From [Clostridium] clostridioforme AGR2157 (GTDB taxonomy: Bacteria > Bacillota > Clostridia > Lachnospirales > Lachnospiraceae), in the NCBI RefSeq assembly GCF_000424325.1, contig NZ_AUJR01000022.1, positions 1 to 64,000 of the forward strand: DNA of 64,000 bases, read 5' to 3'. Within the stretch, counting starts at the first letter, position 1; the number at the start of each line of letters is the position of its first letter. A program made the translations under genes and the position numbers. Below the pieces are notes generated by a model that was given only the letters and a program-made list of their open reading frames with translations, made no database searches and was not told the origin of the DNA. This document shows, piece by piece, positions 1 to 7,324 of the stretch.

Positions 1-151
1 CCATCGCTTTATCGGTGTCAAAGAGCCGGAGTTTTTGCCATGGTTCCCAGAGTTCTGAGTGCAGCCTGCCCCGTTCAGAAGAATCAAAACGGGCTTTGGA
101 ATTGTTGAGAAAGCATTGGTATTCGTGCATCGATTGCCAGTACTTGATCAT
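1..151 (-). CDS. hypothetical protein, 5' part only
   Basis: A minus-strand reading frame starts at ATG 151 and runs off the left edge of the window (50 codons visible). An excellent AAGGAGGT ribosome site lies 8 bases upstream, which is the main reason for calling it. The visible product starts MIKYWQSMHEYQCF and is rich in Trp, Glu and Arg; I recognise no domain. It diverges from the WYL regulator gene and probably belongs to the same mobile-element remnant. Function unknown. Confidence 0.55.
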   Translation of the reverse strand, partial: MIKYWQSMHEYQCFLNNSKARFDSSERGRLHSELWEPWQKLRLFDTDKAM

Positions 152-198
152 AGTGCGGTACCTCCTTGTGATTAATGGGCGTGCTTCTTAATTACAAG

Positions 199-239
199 GG
201 CGCGTTTGCCAGCCCAAAATCGGGGCTGTCAAACGCGCC
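199..239. repeat. long inverted repeat, GC-rich hairpin
   Basis: Arms GGCGCGTTTG / CAAACGCGCC, followed inward by CAGCCC / GGGCTG, surround a very short AT loop, giving a nearly perfect 17-bp stem with a single mismatch. It sits in the 248-base gap between two divergent genes (start codons at 151 and 400). There is no U-run on either side, so it is more likely an operator, an element-end palindrome or a structured leader than a terminator. The rest of this gap is AT-rich and shows no further gene. Confidence 0.6.
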
Positions 240-399
240 GCACAATTCAGCGTAAATGTCAATAGTTTTTTTAAAATTTAATAAAAAATTTCCCCCGAAT
301 TGGGAGGAAGAAAGAAAAGACAACAAACAAAAAAGAGCGGGAAATCGGGCTTTATCGAGTTTCCGAGACCGCTCTTATCATCAAAGGGAGGAACTGACA

Positions 400-1296
400 A
401 TGCAGGAAAGCAGATTATTTAAGATTGTGTATTATTTACTCGATAAAGGACAGGCTACCGCTCCAGAATTAGCAGAAAAATTTGAAGTATCTGTAAGGAC
501 AATTTACAGAGATATTGACGCTTTAAGCGGCGCGGGCATTCCCGTTTATGCAGAAGCAGGGCGAAACGGCGGCATTCATTTAATGAATGATTTTGTTTTA
601 GATAAAGCGGTGCTGTCTGAAGAAGAAAAGCAGGAAATTCTAACAGCCCTGCAAAGTATCAATTCTATGAACAATATCGACAACAATCAGACATTGCAAA
701 AACTTTCTGCAATATTTAATATGAGTTCGGAAAACTGGCTTGAAGTGGATTTTTCCAGATGGGGCAATCATGGAACGGACAATGGGAAATTTGAATTGCT
801 AAAATCAGCGGTAATTCATCGAAAGTGCGTAAAAATAACCTATGCAAATTCCAGCGGAATAATTAACGAAAGAATTGTCCAGCCGTTAAAAATGTCATAT
901 AAGTCTATGTCATGGTACTTAAAAGCATATTGTATGGAAAAACAGGATTATCGTATTTTTAAGCTGACCCGTATGATAGATTTAGAAATGCTCACGGACG
1001 GTTTTTGCAAAAGCTCTTTTCCAGAATTAGATGAATCATTAGGGCAAGCCTACAATACAATCGTACTGCGTTTCCAGAAAAATATGTCATACCGTGTTTA
1101 TGATGAATTTGATAAAACCCAAGTAAGTAAAAAAGAAAATGGGGATTTAATCGTATCCGCCCCAATGCCAGAAGATGAATGGCTAATCGGGTTTTTATTG
1201 TCATTTGGAACACAAGTAGATATTATAGAGCCTGCATATCTGAAAGACATTGTGGCAGAGCAGGCAAAGAAAATTTATGAGAAATATAAATCTTGA
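400..1296 (+). CDS. WYL-domain transcriptional regulator (YafY/DeoR type)
   Basis: A 298-residue DNA-binding regulator. The N-terminus (about residues 5-60) is a winged helix-turn-helix: LAEKFEVSVRTIYRDIDALS is the classic HTH_11 recognition segment. The middle holds a WYL ligand-binding domain with the signature SWYLKAYC near residue 175, and the C-terminus is a WCX-like extension. I start it at ATG 400, which has GGGAGGA at 385-391; an earlier in-frame ATG at 256 lacks a ribosome site. WYL regulators bind nucleic acids or nucleotides and often control DNA-damage or defence genes. Being first and co-directional with the GyrI-like, ClbS-like and radical SAM genes, it is the likely regulator of that cargo. 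Confidence 0.88.
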   Translation: MQESRLFKIVYYLLDKGQATAPELAEKFEVSVRTIYRDIDALSGAGIPVYAEAGRNGGIHLMNDFVLDKAVLSEEEKQEILTALQSINSMNNIDNNQTLQKLSAIFNMSSENWLEVDFSRWGNHGTDNGKFELLKSAVIHRKCVKITYANSSGIINERIVQPLKMSYKSMSWYLKAYCMEKQDYRIFKLTRMIDLEMLTDGFCKSSFPELDESLGQAYNTIVLRFQKNMSYRVYDEFDKTQVSKKENGDLIVSAPMPEDEWLIGFLLSFGTQVDIIEPAYLKDIVAEQAKKIYEKYKS

Positions 1297-1364
1297 CACA
1301 GGGCGTCAGTATATGTGTGATATAATTTGCCTGTAAATTCTATTTGAGAAAGCGGGGAGTGAAA

Positions 1365-1826
1365 GTGAAACATGAATGGAAAAATCAGGAGAAAGAAATA
1401 TATGGTGTAAAAACAAAACCTTGTGTTGTTGATGTTTCTGCTCAAAAATATATCATTGTTTCTGGCAATGGAAATCCTAACGATGAAATCTTTTCAGATA
1501 AGGTTGCGGCTCTGTTTTCGATGGCATATAAAATTAAAATGGCATATAAAGCACTTGCCGAAAAAAGCAACGAAATAACAGATTATACGGTATATCCGTT
1601 AGAGGGAATATGGAGCATGGCTTCCGAAAAAGAATATTTGGTAAAAGAAGAATTGCACAAAGGAGCGTTTGATGATGAGCCTGCGTCATTTGAGATTATG
1701 GTGGAACATGGTTATAAGCGTATGGGGAAAGAACACCGTGAAATATATTTGAATAATGCTAACCGTACAGAAAAAGCCAACTTAAAAACAATCTTGAGAT
1801 ACAAGGTTACAGATATAGAAAAATAA
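1365..1826 (+). CDS. GyrI-like small-molecule-binding protein, shortened
   Basis: A 153-residue protein of the GyrI-like / COG4832 type. Recognisable blocks are the N-terminal KEIYGVKTKPCVVDV, the GNGNPNDEIFSDKVAALFSMAYKIKM segment, TVYPLEGIW, DDEPASFEIM and the terminal HREIYLNNANRTEKANLKTILRY. Start chosen at GTG 1365 with GGGGAG at 1354-1359. Family members I know are usually a little over 200 residues; here only about 20 residues separate TVYPLEGIW from DDEPASF, so roughly 50-60 residues of the core seem to have been lost in frame. Some GyrI-like proteins hydrolyse cyclopropane-containing DNA alkylators such as yatakemycin; whether this short form is active is unclear. It precedes the ClbS-like gene by 35 bases. 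Confidence 0.75.
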   Translation: MKHEWKNQEKEIYGVKTKPCVVDVSAQKYIIVSGNGNPNDEIFSDKVAALFSMAYKIKMAYKALAEKSNEITDYTVYPLEGIWSMASEKEYLVKEELHKGAFDDEPASFEIMVEHGYKRMGKEHREIYLNNANRTEKANLKTILRYKVTDIEK

Positions 1827-1861
1827 CAACATACTGTTATAAAAGAGAAAAGGAAATGAAT

Positions 1862-2404
1862 ATGGGCAGACCAACAGCAAAAACAGATTTACTAACAGCC
1901 GCTACCGCTAATTATGAAAAGTTAAATACTCTTGTTTCTGAGCTGACAGAAAAAGAATTATCAACTTCGTTTGATTTTTCAGGTGATGAAAAAAAGAAAG
2001 AAGCTCATTGGAAAAGAGATAAAAATCTTCGTGATATTTTCATTCATCTCTATGAATGGCATCAGCTTTTGTTAAACTGGGTATATTCCAATCAGAATGG
2101 CGATAATAAACCGTTTATTCCAGAGCCTTATAATTGGAAAACCTATGGAGATATGAATGTGGAGTTTTGGAAAAAACACCAGTCCACATCGTTAGAGGAT
2201 GCAAAAATTATGTTCCAGCAATCCCATAACGAAGTAATGAAGCTGGCGGAAACCTTTTCAAATGAGGAATTATTTTCTAAAGGCGTTTATAAATGGGTAG
2301 GCGGAAGTACGCTTGGTTCTTATTTTGTCAGCGCTACTGCAAGTCATTATGATTGGGCAATGAAAAAATTGAAAGCACATAGGAAAAACTGCGCCAAAAT
2401 GTAG
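1862..2404 (+). CDS. ClbS/DfsB family four-helix bundle protein (DUF1706)
   Basis: A 180-residue protein of usual family length. It starts MGRPTAKTDLL, typical of ClbS relatives, and carries the conserved segments NLRDIFIHLYEWHQLLLNW, FIPEPYNWKTYGDMN and GSYFVSATASHYDWAMKKLK. The ATG at 1862 is preferred over 1856 because AGGA at 1851-1854 is then 7 bases away. ClbS of pks-positive Enterobacteriaceae is the colibactin self-resistance protein, a cyclopropane hydrolase that opens the warhead before it alkylates DNA. This copy lies in a mobile-element remnant without any biosynthetic genes nearby, so a protective role against toxins from neighbours is inferred. The radical SAM gene follows after 12 bases. 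Confidence 0.88.
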   Translation: MGRPTAKTDLLTAATANYEKLNTLVSELTEKELSTSFDFSGDEKKKEAHWKRDKNLRDIFIHLYEWHQLLLNWVYSNQNGDNKPFIPEPYNWKTYGDMNVEFWKKHQSTSLEDAKIMFQQSHNEVMKLAETFSNEELFSKGVYKWVGGSTLGSYFVSATASHYDWAMKKLKAHRKNCAKM

Positions 2405-2416
2405 GAAGGACATATC

Positions 2417-3301
2417 ATGCACTTTGTGAAGGCAAAAGGAATATTATCTGCTAAATATGGAATTAATTTGTACCGGGGCTGCTCTCACGGGTGCATTTAT
2501 TGTGACTCCAGAAGCAAATGCTATCACATGGAACACGCTTTTGAAGATATTGAAGTCAAAGAAAATGCGATTGACTTGTTAGAGTATGCTCTTACTCATA
2601 AACGCAAGAAATGTATGATAGGCACAGGCTCTATGACTGACCCGTATATTCCATTAGAATTGGAAATAGGAAATGTCAGAAAGGCTCTGAACTTAATATA
2701 TGAGCATGGCTTTGGCTTTACGGTTATTACAAAATCAAGCCATATTTTGAGAGATTTAGACCTTTTACAGAAAATAAATGAAAAAACAAAGTGCGTTGTG
2801 CAAATGACTTTGACTACTTATAACGAAGATTTGTGCAAAAAGATTGAGCCAAATGTAAGTACGACGAGGGAACGCTTTGAAGTATTGAAAAAGCTGCGGG
2901 ATGCAGGAATACCAACTGTTGTATGGCTTACGCCAATTTTGCCTTTTATTAACGATACAGAAGATATTATTTCAGGTATTTTGAATATGTGTATTGAAGC
3001 AAGGGTTTATGGTGTTATTTGCTTTGGAATGGGATTGACGCTTAGAGAAGGAAACCGAGAGTATTTCTATGAACAGTTAGACCGATTGTTTCCAGACCTG
3101 AAAGAGAAATACATTCATACATACGGAAATCAGTATATGATAGAGAGTAGCAATAATAAAAACTTAATGAGACTTTTTCATCGAAAATGCGAAGAAAATG
3201 GAATTGTGCATGATAATGAGCAGATATTTAACTATTTGCGTTTCTTTGAAGAAAAGAACGATAGTAGGCAATTAAGTATTTGGGATTGGGAAGTAAGATA
3301 A
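2417..3301 (+). CDS. SPL-family radical SAM protein
   Basis: A 294-residue enzyme. The radical SAM cluster motif is CSHGCIYC (Cys22, Cys26, Cys29), embedded in NLYRGCSHGCIYCDSRSKCY, which is characteristic of the spore-photolyase-like branch rather than of classical SplB. The following GTGSMTDPYIPLE and TKSS segments fit the TIM-barrel SAM-binding region. It ends ...LSIWDWEVR. Family knowledge: SplB repairs the spore photoproduct in DNA; most SPL-like paralogues, including this type, have no proven substrate. Its tight linkage (12 bases) to a ClbS-like gene suggests action on DNA lesions or on a genotoxin, but that is inference. Confidence 0.85.
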   Translation: MHFVKAKGILSAKYGINLYRGCSHGCIYCDSRSKCYHMEHAFEDIEVKENAIDLLEYALTHKRKKCMIGTGSMTDPYIPLELEIGNVRKALNLIYEHGFGFTVITKSSHILRDLDLLQKINEKTKCVVQMTLTTYNEDLCKKIEPNVSTTRERFEVLKKLRDAGIPTVVWLTPILPFINDTEDIISGILNMCIEARVYGVICFGMGLTLREGNREYFYEQLDRLFPDLKEKYIHTYGNQYMIESSNNKNLMRLFHRKCEENGIVHDNEQIFNYLRFFEEKNDSRQLSIWDWEVR

Positions 3302-3303
3302 AT

Positions 3304-3420
3304 ATGAGTGCTGCTTATCAAACAGAATGGATACACTGTCCTGTTTGCAGCAATAAAACCCCTGACAAAATTAGAGAAGATACAATATTGAAAAACTATC
3401 CAGCAATCACGGTTTATTAG
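3304..3420 (+). pseudogene. truncated cysteine-rich KTR-type small protein
   Basis: A 38-codon frame beginning MSAAYQTEWIHCPVCSNKT and continuing DKIREDTILKNYP resembles the N-terminal half of the small cysteine-rich KTR proteins found beside tet genes and relaxases on Firmicutes mobile elements. Family members go on with a second CPKC zinc knuckle; here the frame switches to AITVY and stops. Only one CxxC pair (CPVC) remains, so the zinc site is incomplete. It starts two bases after the radical SAM stop codon. I read it as a remnant produced by a recombination event. Confidence 0.6.
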
Positions 3421-3521
3421 CTCTATTCCTTACCGAATAAAATATCTGTCCACAGGGCATACTAAAACATTTGCCCAAAATCCCCGTTAAAAGAAAATTC
3501 AAGACTGGAGGATTAAGAAAA

Positions 3522-3879
3522 TTGAGCAGAGAAAAATCAGAAAAGAATGTGCGGAACATTCCTGTTACCGTCCGACTGAACGAAGAAGAAAGCCAAAAAA
3601 TTATAGCAGTATGCTGCCGCTTGCGGTCTGTCCGTAGCGGAATTTATGCGGCAGTTATGCAAAGACAACGCCCCACAGCCAGAGCCGTCGGCGGAGTTCT
3701 GGCAGTTGCTAAATACGCTCTATGAGGTACACGCAGCGTTCAAAAAGTGCGTTCCTTACTATCCCACCGCCGCCGAAACCTGTAAAGAAATTGAAGATTT
3801 TATACTGGAATTACAGCATACTTTCACATCTCCGCAGCGTTTTGATGTGACCGAATTGATGGAAAAAGAGGTGGTGTGA
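3522..3879 (+). pseudogene. MobC-like plasmid mobilization protein, frameshifted
   Basis: Two overlapping frames encode the halves of one protein. The first starts at TTG 3522 (GGAGGA at 3507-3512) and reads ...NIPVTVRLNEEESQKI. From about base 3610 the second frame continues AAACGLSVAEFMRQLCKDN and runs through FWQLLNTLYEVHAAFKKCVPYYPT to the stop at 3879. The join matches the ribbon-helix-helix MobC-like proteins that sit just upstream of relaxases. A one-base shift around 3598-3612 separates the halves, so no full protein can be made without frameshifting. The relaxase remnant begins at the next base after its stop. Confidence 0.8.
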
Positions 3880-4092
3880 ATGGCGGCAACGAGCCTATGG
3901 CACATCGAAGGATGCTTAAAAGACCTCATAGATTATGTGGAAAATCCCGAAAAAACAACACCGAATGAAGCATTGCAGGACTTCTCTGATGTATTCTCCT
4001 GTGTGCGAAATCCAGAGAAAACAAATGATGGCGAGTATGTTACCGCAATCAACTGCCTAAAAGAAACCGCATTGCAGCATGAAGTTTCCTAG
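3880..4092 (+). pseudogene. relaxase (MobA/VirD2-like), 5' fragment
   Basis: The 70-codon frame starts MAATSLWHIEGCLKDLIDYV and continues NPEKT...EYVTAINCLKETALQ, the standard N-terminus of the Firmicutes relaxases that follow the MobC-like gene. Family-like sequence stops at LQ (about base 4078) and a chance tail HEVS ends it. Full relaxases have 400-600 residues and place their metal-binding histidines beyond this point, so the fragment cannot nick DNA. The break marks the right boundary of the element remnant against the ugp operon. Confidence 0.85.
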
Positions 4093-4093
4093 A

Positions 4094-4118
4094 AAGAAAA
4101 AAGAGCCTGCGGCTCTTT
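4094..4118 (-). terminator. rho-independent terminator of the ugp operon
   Basis: AAAGAGCC-TGC-GGCTCTTT hairpin; read on the minus strand it is followed by a T-run (TTTTTTC). It lies about 45 bases beyond the stop of the HAD gene. Confidence 0.75.
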
Positions 4119-4162
4119 ACTTATGACCGGTGAATTATTTTTACACCCGTCACTTAGAGGGC

Positions 4163-5014
4163 TTAATATGCCCTGGCCTCCCTGGTAAGGACCAGGGTCT
4201 CTATGGCATATGCCACACCGTCCTGTATATTGGAACGGGTCTGGCATTTGGCGGTGCGTTTAATACTCTCCATGGCATTTCCCATGGCAACTGTATATTT
4301 TATATCCATGGACAACATGGAATAGTCATTCTCGCTGTCTCCTATGGCCATGATTTCTTCCGGTCTCACGCCCCTGGAGGCTGCGTAAAAAGCCAGAGCC
4401 CGGCCCTTTTGGGCATAGCTGTGGGTCAGCTCCAGGTTGGTGGCAAAGGAGGACGCAACCGCCAGTTCCGCTATACCGGACAGGCGCTCCTTAATTCTGC
4501 CCAGAACCTCCTGCGATTCATGGATGACCGATATTTTATAAAATGCCAAACCCAGCTCAAAAAGCCGTTCTTCCTCCACAAAGGAGAACCGGTCTCTCAC
4601 TCCCTCATAGGTAAACTCCGCCATGGGAAGCAGCACATTCCGTTCAAAACATGCCCTAAACTGTGCCTCCCCGGCTGTGGTATAGCTGCCTCTGTCCGTC
4701 ATGAAATCAAAGATAATGTCCTCCTTTTGGCAGCAGTCCAGGATTCCCCTTACCTGTCTCTCGGAAAGCCGTATCTCGTCCATGAGCCTGCCGTCCCAAT
4801 CATACACAGCGGCTCCGTTCATGCACACCACAGGCGCCCTGAGTCCGGCCTCCTGCAGGGGTTCCAATGCGTCTATATAGCTGCGTCCCGTACAAATCAA
4901 AAACTCGGCTCCCATAGCCTTAAGTCCCTTAAGCGCACGCACATTCCTCTCTGAAATATGCCCGTCAGGACGCAGGAGGGTACCGTCCATATCAATTGCA
5001 ACCAGTCTTATCAT
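4163..5014 (-). CDS. Cof-type HAD-superfamily hydrolase
   Basis: A 283-residue soluble phosphatase of the Cof/YidA (HAD IIB) type. Motif I is IDMDGTLL with the nucleophile Asp8 and Asp10; FLICTGRSYIDAL is motif II, and the C-terminal GDSENDYSMLSM is motif IV, with KGRAL as the motif III lysine. Start set at ATG 5014, where the HAD core begins; an upstream in-frame extension to 5164 overlaps the next gene and has no homology feel. It is the last gene of the ugp operon, 28 bases after the glycerophosphodiesterase gene, so a sugar phosphate or glycerol phosphate substrate is plausible; specificity cannot be read from sequence. Confidence 0.88.
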   Translation of the reverse strand: MIRLVAIDMDGTLLRPDGHISERNVRALKGLKAMGAEFLICTGRSYIDALEPLQEAGLRAPVVCMNGAAVYDWDGRLMDEIRLSERQVRGILDCCQKEDIIFDFMTDRGSYTTAGEAQFRACFERNVLLPMAEFTYEGVRDRFSFVEEERLFELGLAFYKISVIHESQEVLGRIKERLSGIAELAVASSFATNLELTHSYAQKGRALAFYAASRGVRPEEIMAIGDSENDYSMLSMDIKYTVAMGNAMESIKRTAKCQTRSNIQDGVAYAIETLVLTREARAY

Positions 5015-5042
5015 ATATGCCTGCTTTCTGTCAAATATTCTG

Positions 5043-5783
5043 TCATAGCTCTGTGTACCTGTCAACGATTCGCCTGCACAGGTCCGGCCGGTTGGTAATG
5101 ATGGCGTCCACTTTCTGCCGCACCAGCATTTCCATATGCGGTTCTTCATTGACCGTCCATACATTCACTGCCAGTCCCTGCCTTCTGGCAGCCGGGATAA
5201 GCTCCGGATCCTGCATGTGGTACAGGGCCGGATGCAGGGCATCCACCCCTACTGTATGACGCCCATAGGCTGCCGCGTCAATCCAGCCGTCCGAGTACAG
5301 AAGCCCTGTCTTAAGGCCGCTGTCCAGTTCCTTAAGCCTTACCAGGCTGGGATGGCAGAAGGATGAATAAATCACCCTGTCCTCCATCCCCATGGAAGCA
5401 GTGAGAGCCAGTACCTTTTCCTCAATCTCAGGGTAGAGTATGATGCCGGTCTTAAGCTCCACATTCACCGTCAGTCCCCCGGGCTTTAACAGTTCATAGA
5501 CTTCCTTAAGCGTAGGAATCCGGGCGTCCTTAAAGGCGGGAAACAGCCTGTTAAAGGACAGTTCCTTAAGCTGGGCCAGGGTATAATCTTTTATATACCC
5601 TGTGCCGTTGCTCACCCTGTCGATGGTCTCATCATGAGCCACCACAAGCTCACCGTCCCTGCTTAACTGGACATCCAGCTCCACCCCGTCGGCTCCCATT
5701 TCCGCTGCCAGCCGGAATGCCTCCAGTGTATTCTCCGGCGCGTAAGCCGATGCGCCTCTGTGGGCCCAAATCTGTGTCTTCAT
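5043..5783 (-). CDS. ugpQ: glycerophosphodiester phosphodiesterase
   Basis: A 246-residue cytoplasmic GDPD-family enzyme hydrolysing glycerophosphodiesters (deacylated phospholipids) to glycerol-3-phosphate plus the alcohol. The conserved N-terminus WAHRGASAYAPENTLEAF has the catalytic His8-Arg9 and the ENT motif; GADGVELDVQLSRDGELVVAHDE supplies the metal-binding Glu-x-Asp and the second His. There is no signal peptide, as in the intracellular UgpQ. Start ATG 5783 with GGAGGG a few bases upstream; the frame extends further but into the ugpB stop region. Its position behind an ABC importer of UgpBAEC type supports uptake of glycerophosphodiesters followed by internal cleavage. The symbol is assigned by context. 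Confidence 0.9.
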   Translation of the reverse strand: MKTQIWAHRGASAYAPENTLEAFRLAAEMGADGVELDVQLSRDGELVVAHDETIDRVSNGTGYIKDYTLAQLKELSFNRLFPAFKDARIPTLKEVYELLKPGGLTVNVELKTGIILYPEIEEKVLALTASMGMEDRVIYSSFCHPSLVRLKELDSGLKTGLLYSDGWIDAAAYGRHTVGVDALHPALYHMQDPELIPAARRQGLAVNVWTVNEEPHMEMLVRQKVDAIITNRPDLCRRIVDRYTEL

Positions 5784-5811
5784 ACTCAGTATACCCTCCA
5801 ATCCATGATTA

Positions 5812-7257
5812 TCATTCATTGAGCAGATTATATTCCTCGATTGCCTTATTAATCTGCTGCGCCATCTTAGACGCAGCCTCCTCCGGGCTGACTCCACTAT
5901 TAAGCATGTTCTCTATCTCCGTTTCAACCACCTGCCTGGCCTCAGGAAATACGCTGAGCAGAGCGCCTGCTGACTGGGGAGTGGAATCATGAAGCTGGTC
6001 AATGGCAGTACCGAACTGGGGATATTTTTCCAGATTCTCCTTAAATACAGGTTCCTCGTGAGCCTTTACAGTCACAGGGAAATATCCTGTCTGAGCGTTC
6101 CAGTAAGCCTGGCTCTCCGGTGAAACAAGGAACTTAACGAACTCCCATGTGGCGGCCTTCTTAGCCTCATCCTCATTGTTCAGAGCCCAGAGAGAGGCGC
6201 CTCCAATGGACACTCCGCCTTTATCGCTGTCACTGACCATGGGGAAATAAGCGGTTCCCACCTCAAACTTGCCATTTACATCTTCCATAATCTGCTTTAA
6301 GGAAGCAGTGGAGCCAAGGGTCATGGCTGACTTGCCGGAGCTGAAATCTGCCAGTCCCGCGTCGCCGCCTCTGCCTACATTGGGCGCATAGCCCTTGTCG
6401 TACAGTTCCTTCCAGGCCGCCAGTGTCTTTGCTCCCGCTCCGTTCTGGTCAAATTCAACTGCTGTGGCAGCTGCCTTTCGTCCATTTCCGTTGTTTACAT
6501 AATTCTGTCCCTGCTTGCAGGTAAACTGCTCAAAAAACCAACCGTAAATGCTCAGGGATATAGGTTCTCCGGCTCCGCCCTTGTTCACCAAATCACCGGC
6601 AATCCGGCCGATCTCCCCAAGGCTCTGAGGCGCCTGTGTGATGCCCGCCTTGTCAAACATATCCTTGTTGTAGTACAGCAAAGGTGTGGATGAGTTAAAG
6701 GGCATGGAATATAAGGTATCACCTACAGTATAATACGCAGCGATGTTAGGTTCAATCTGTGTTTTATCCCATCCGTCCGCGTCGATTAACTCCTGCATGG
6801 GGACCACCCACCCGGAATCAATCATGAACCTGGTTCCAATGTCGTAAATCTGCACCAAATCCGCACCCATATTGCCAATCTGAGCGCTTTTCAGTTTGTT
6901 GATGGCATCGTCATACTCTCCCTGATACTGGGCCTCCACCCGGATTCCCATGGTGTTTTCAGAATTAAACTTATTAACCAGATACTCCAATGCTTCTCCG
7001 TTCACTCCGCCCATGGAATGCCAGAAGGTGATGGACGCGCCCTCTGCGCCTGCATTTTGAAAGGCATCTGTCTGGGAACCATCTGCCTGAGATGTGCCTG
7101 CCTGAGAACCATCTGCCTGGGATGTACCCGGCTGGGATGCGCCCGACCGGGAGCCCGGGTCAGCGGCAGCGCCCGTGCCCGCCGCCGGCGCACCGCACCC
7201 TGCCAGCATGGATACTGCCAGTAAAGCTGCAGCATAACCGATTAATCTCTTTTTCAT
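5812..7257 (-). CDS. ugpB: ABC transporter substrate-binding lipoprotein (UgpB type)
   Basis: A 481-residue extracellular solute-binding protein, family 1. The signal peptide ends in the lipobox LAGC with the lipidated Cys21. A low-complexity linker (about residues 26-68, repeats of GTSQADGSQ) separates the membrane anchor from the binding domain, which starts at ITFWHSMGGVNGEALEYLV, a typical UgpB opening (FWHSM). Later blocks such as MPFNSSTPLLYYNKDMFDKAG and the C-terminal PEEAASKMAQQINKAIEEY fit the sn-glycerol-3-phosphate / glycerophosphodiester binders. Followed by the diesterase gene 28 bases downstream. Sugar specificity cannot be excluded, but FWHSM plus ugpQ favours glycerol phosphate esters. 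Confidence 0.88.
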   Translation of the reverse strand: MKKRLIGYAAALLAVSMLAGCGAPAAGTGAAADPGSRSGASQPGTSQADGSQAGTSQADGSQTDAFQNAGAEGASITFWHSMGGVNGEALEYLVNKFNSENTMGIRVEAQYQGEYDDAINKLKSAQIGNMGADLVQIYDIGTRFMIDSGWVVPMQELIDADGWDKTQIEPNIAAYYTVGDTLYSMPFNSSTPLLYYNKDMFDKAGITQAPQSLGEIGRIAGDLVNKGGAGEPISLSIYGWFFEQFTCKQGQNYVNNGNGRKAAATAVEFDQNGAGAKTLAAWKELYDKGYAPNVGRGGDAGLADFSSGKSAMTLGSTASLKQIMEDVNGKFEVGTAYFPMVSDSDKGGVSIGGASLWALNNEDEAKKAATWEFVKFLVSPESQAYWNAQTGYFPVTVKAHEEPVFKENLEKYPQFGTAIDQLHDSTPQSAGALLSVFPEARQVVETEIENMLNSGVSPEEAASKMAQQINKAIEEYNLLNE

Positions 7258-7324
7258 AATTGTTATTCCTCCGTTTATAATTTATTCTTATTTCATTTGA
7301 TTCCATAAACTTTTCCGGGTGTGC

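Larger units (their letters stand above)
1..4085. mobile_element. remnant of a mobilizable/conjugative element with accessory cargo
   Basis: This stretch is AT-richer than the rest of the window. It ends with three typical element genes, all damaged: a truncated cysteine-rich KTR protein, a frameshifted MobC-like gene and a relaxase cut after its N-terminus. The relaxase frame leaves family-like sequence around base 4078, and the minus-strand terminator of the native ugp operon begins at about 4094, so the right junction lies between them. Intact cargo is a WYL regulator, a GyrI-like protein, a ClbS-like protein and an SPL-type radical SAM protein. The left end is outside the window. No integrase is visible. 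Confidence 0.7.
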
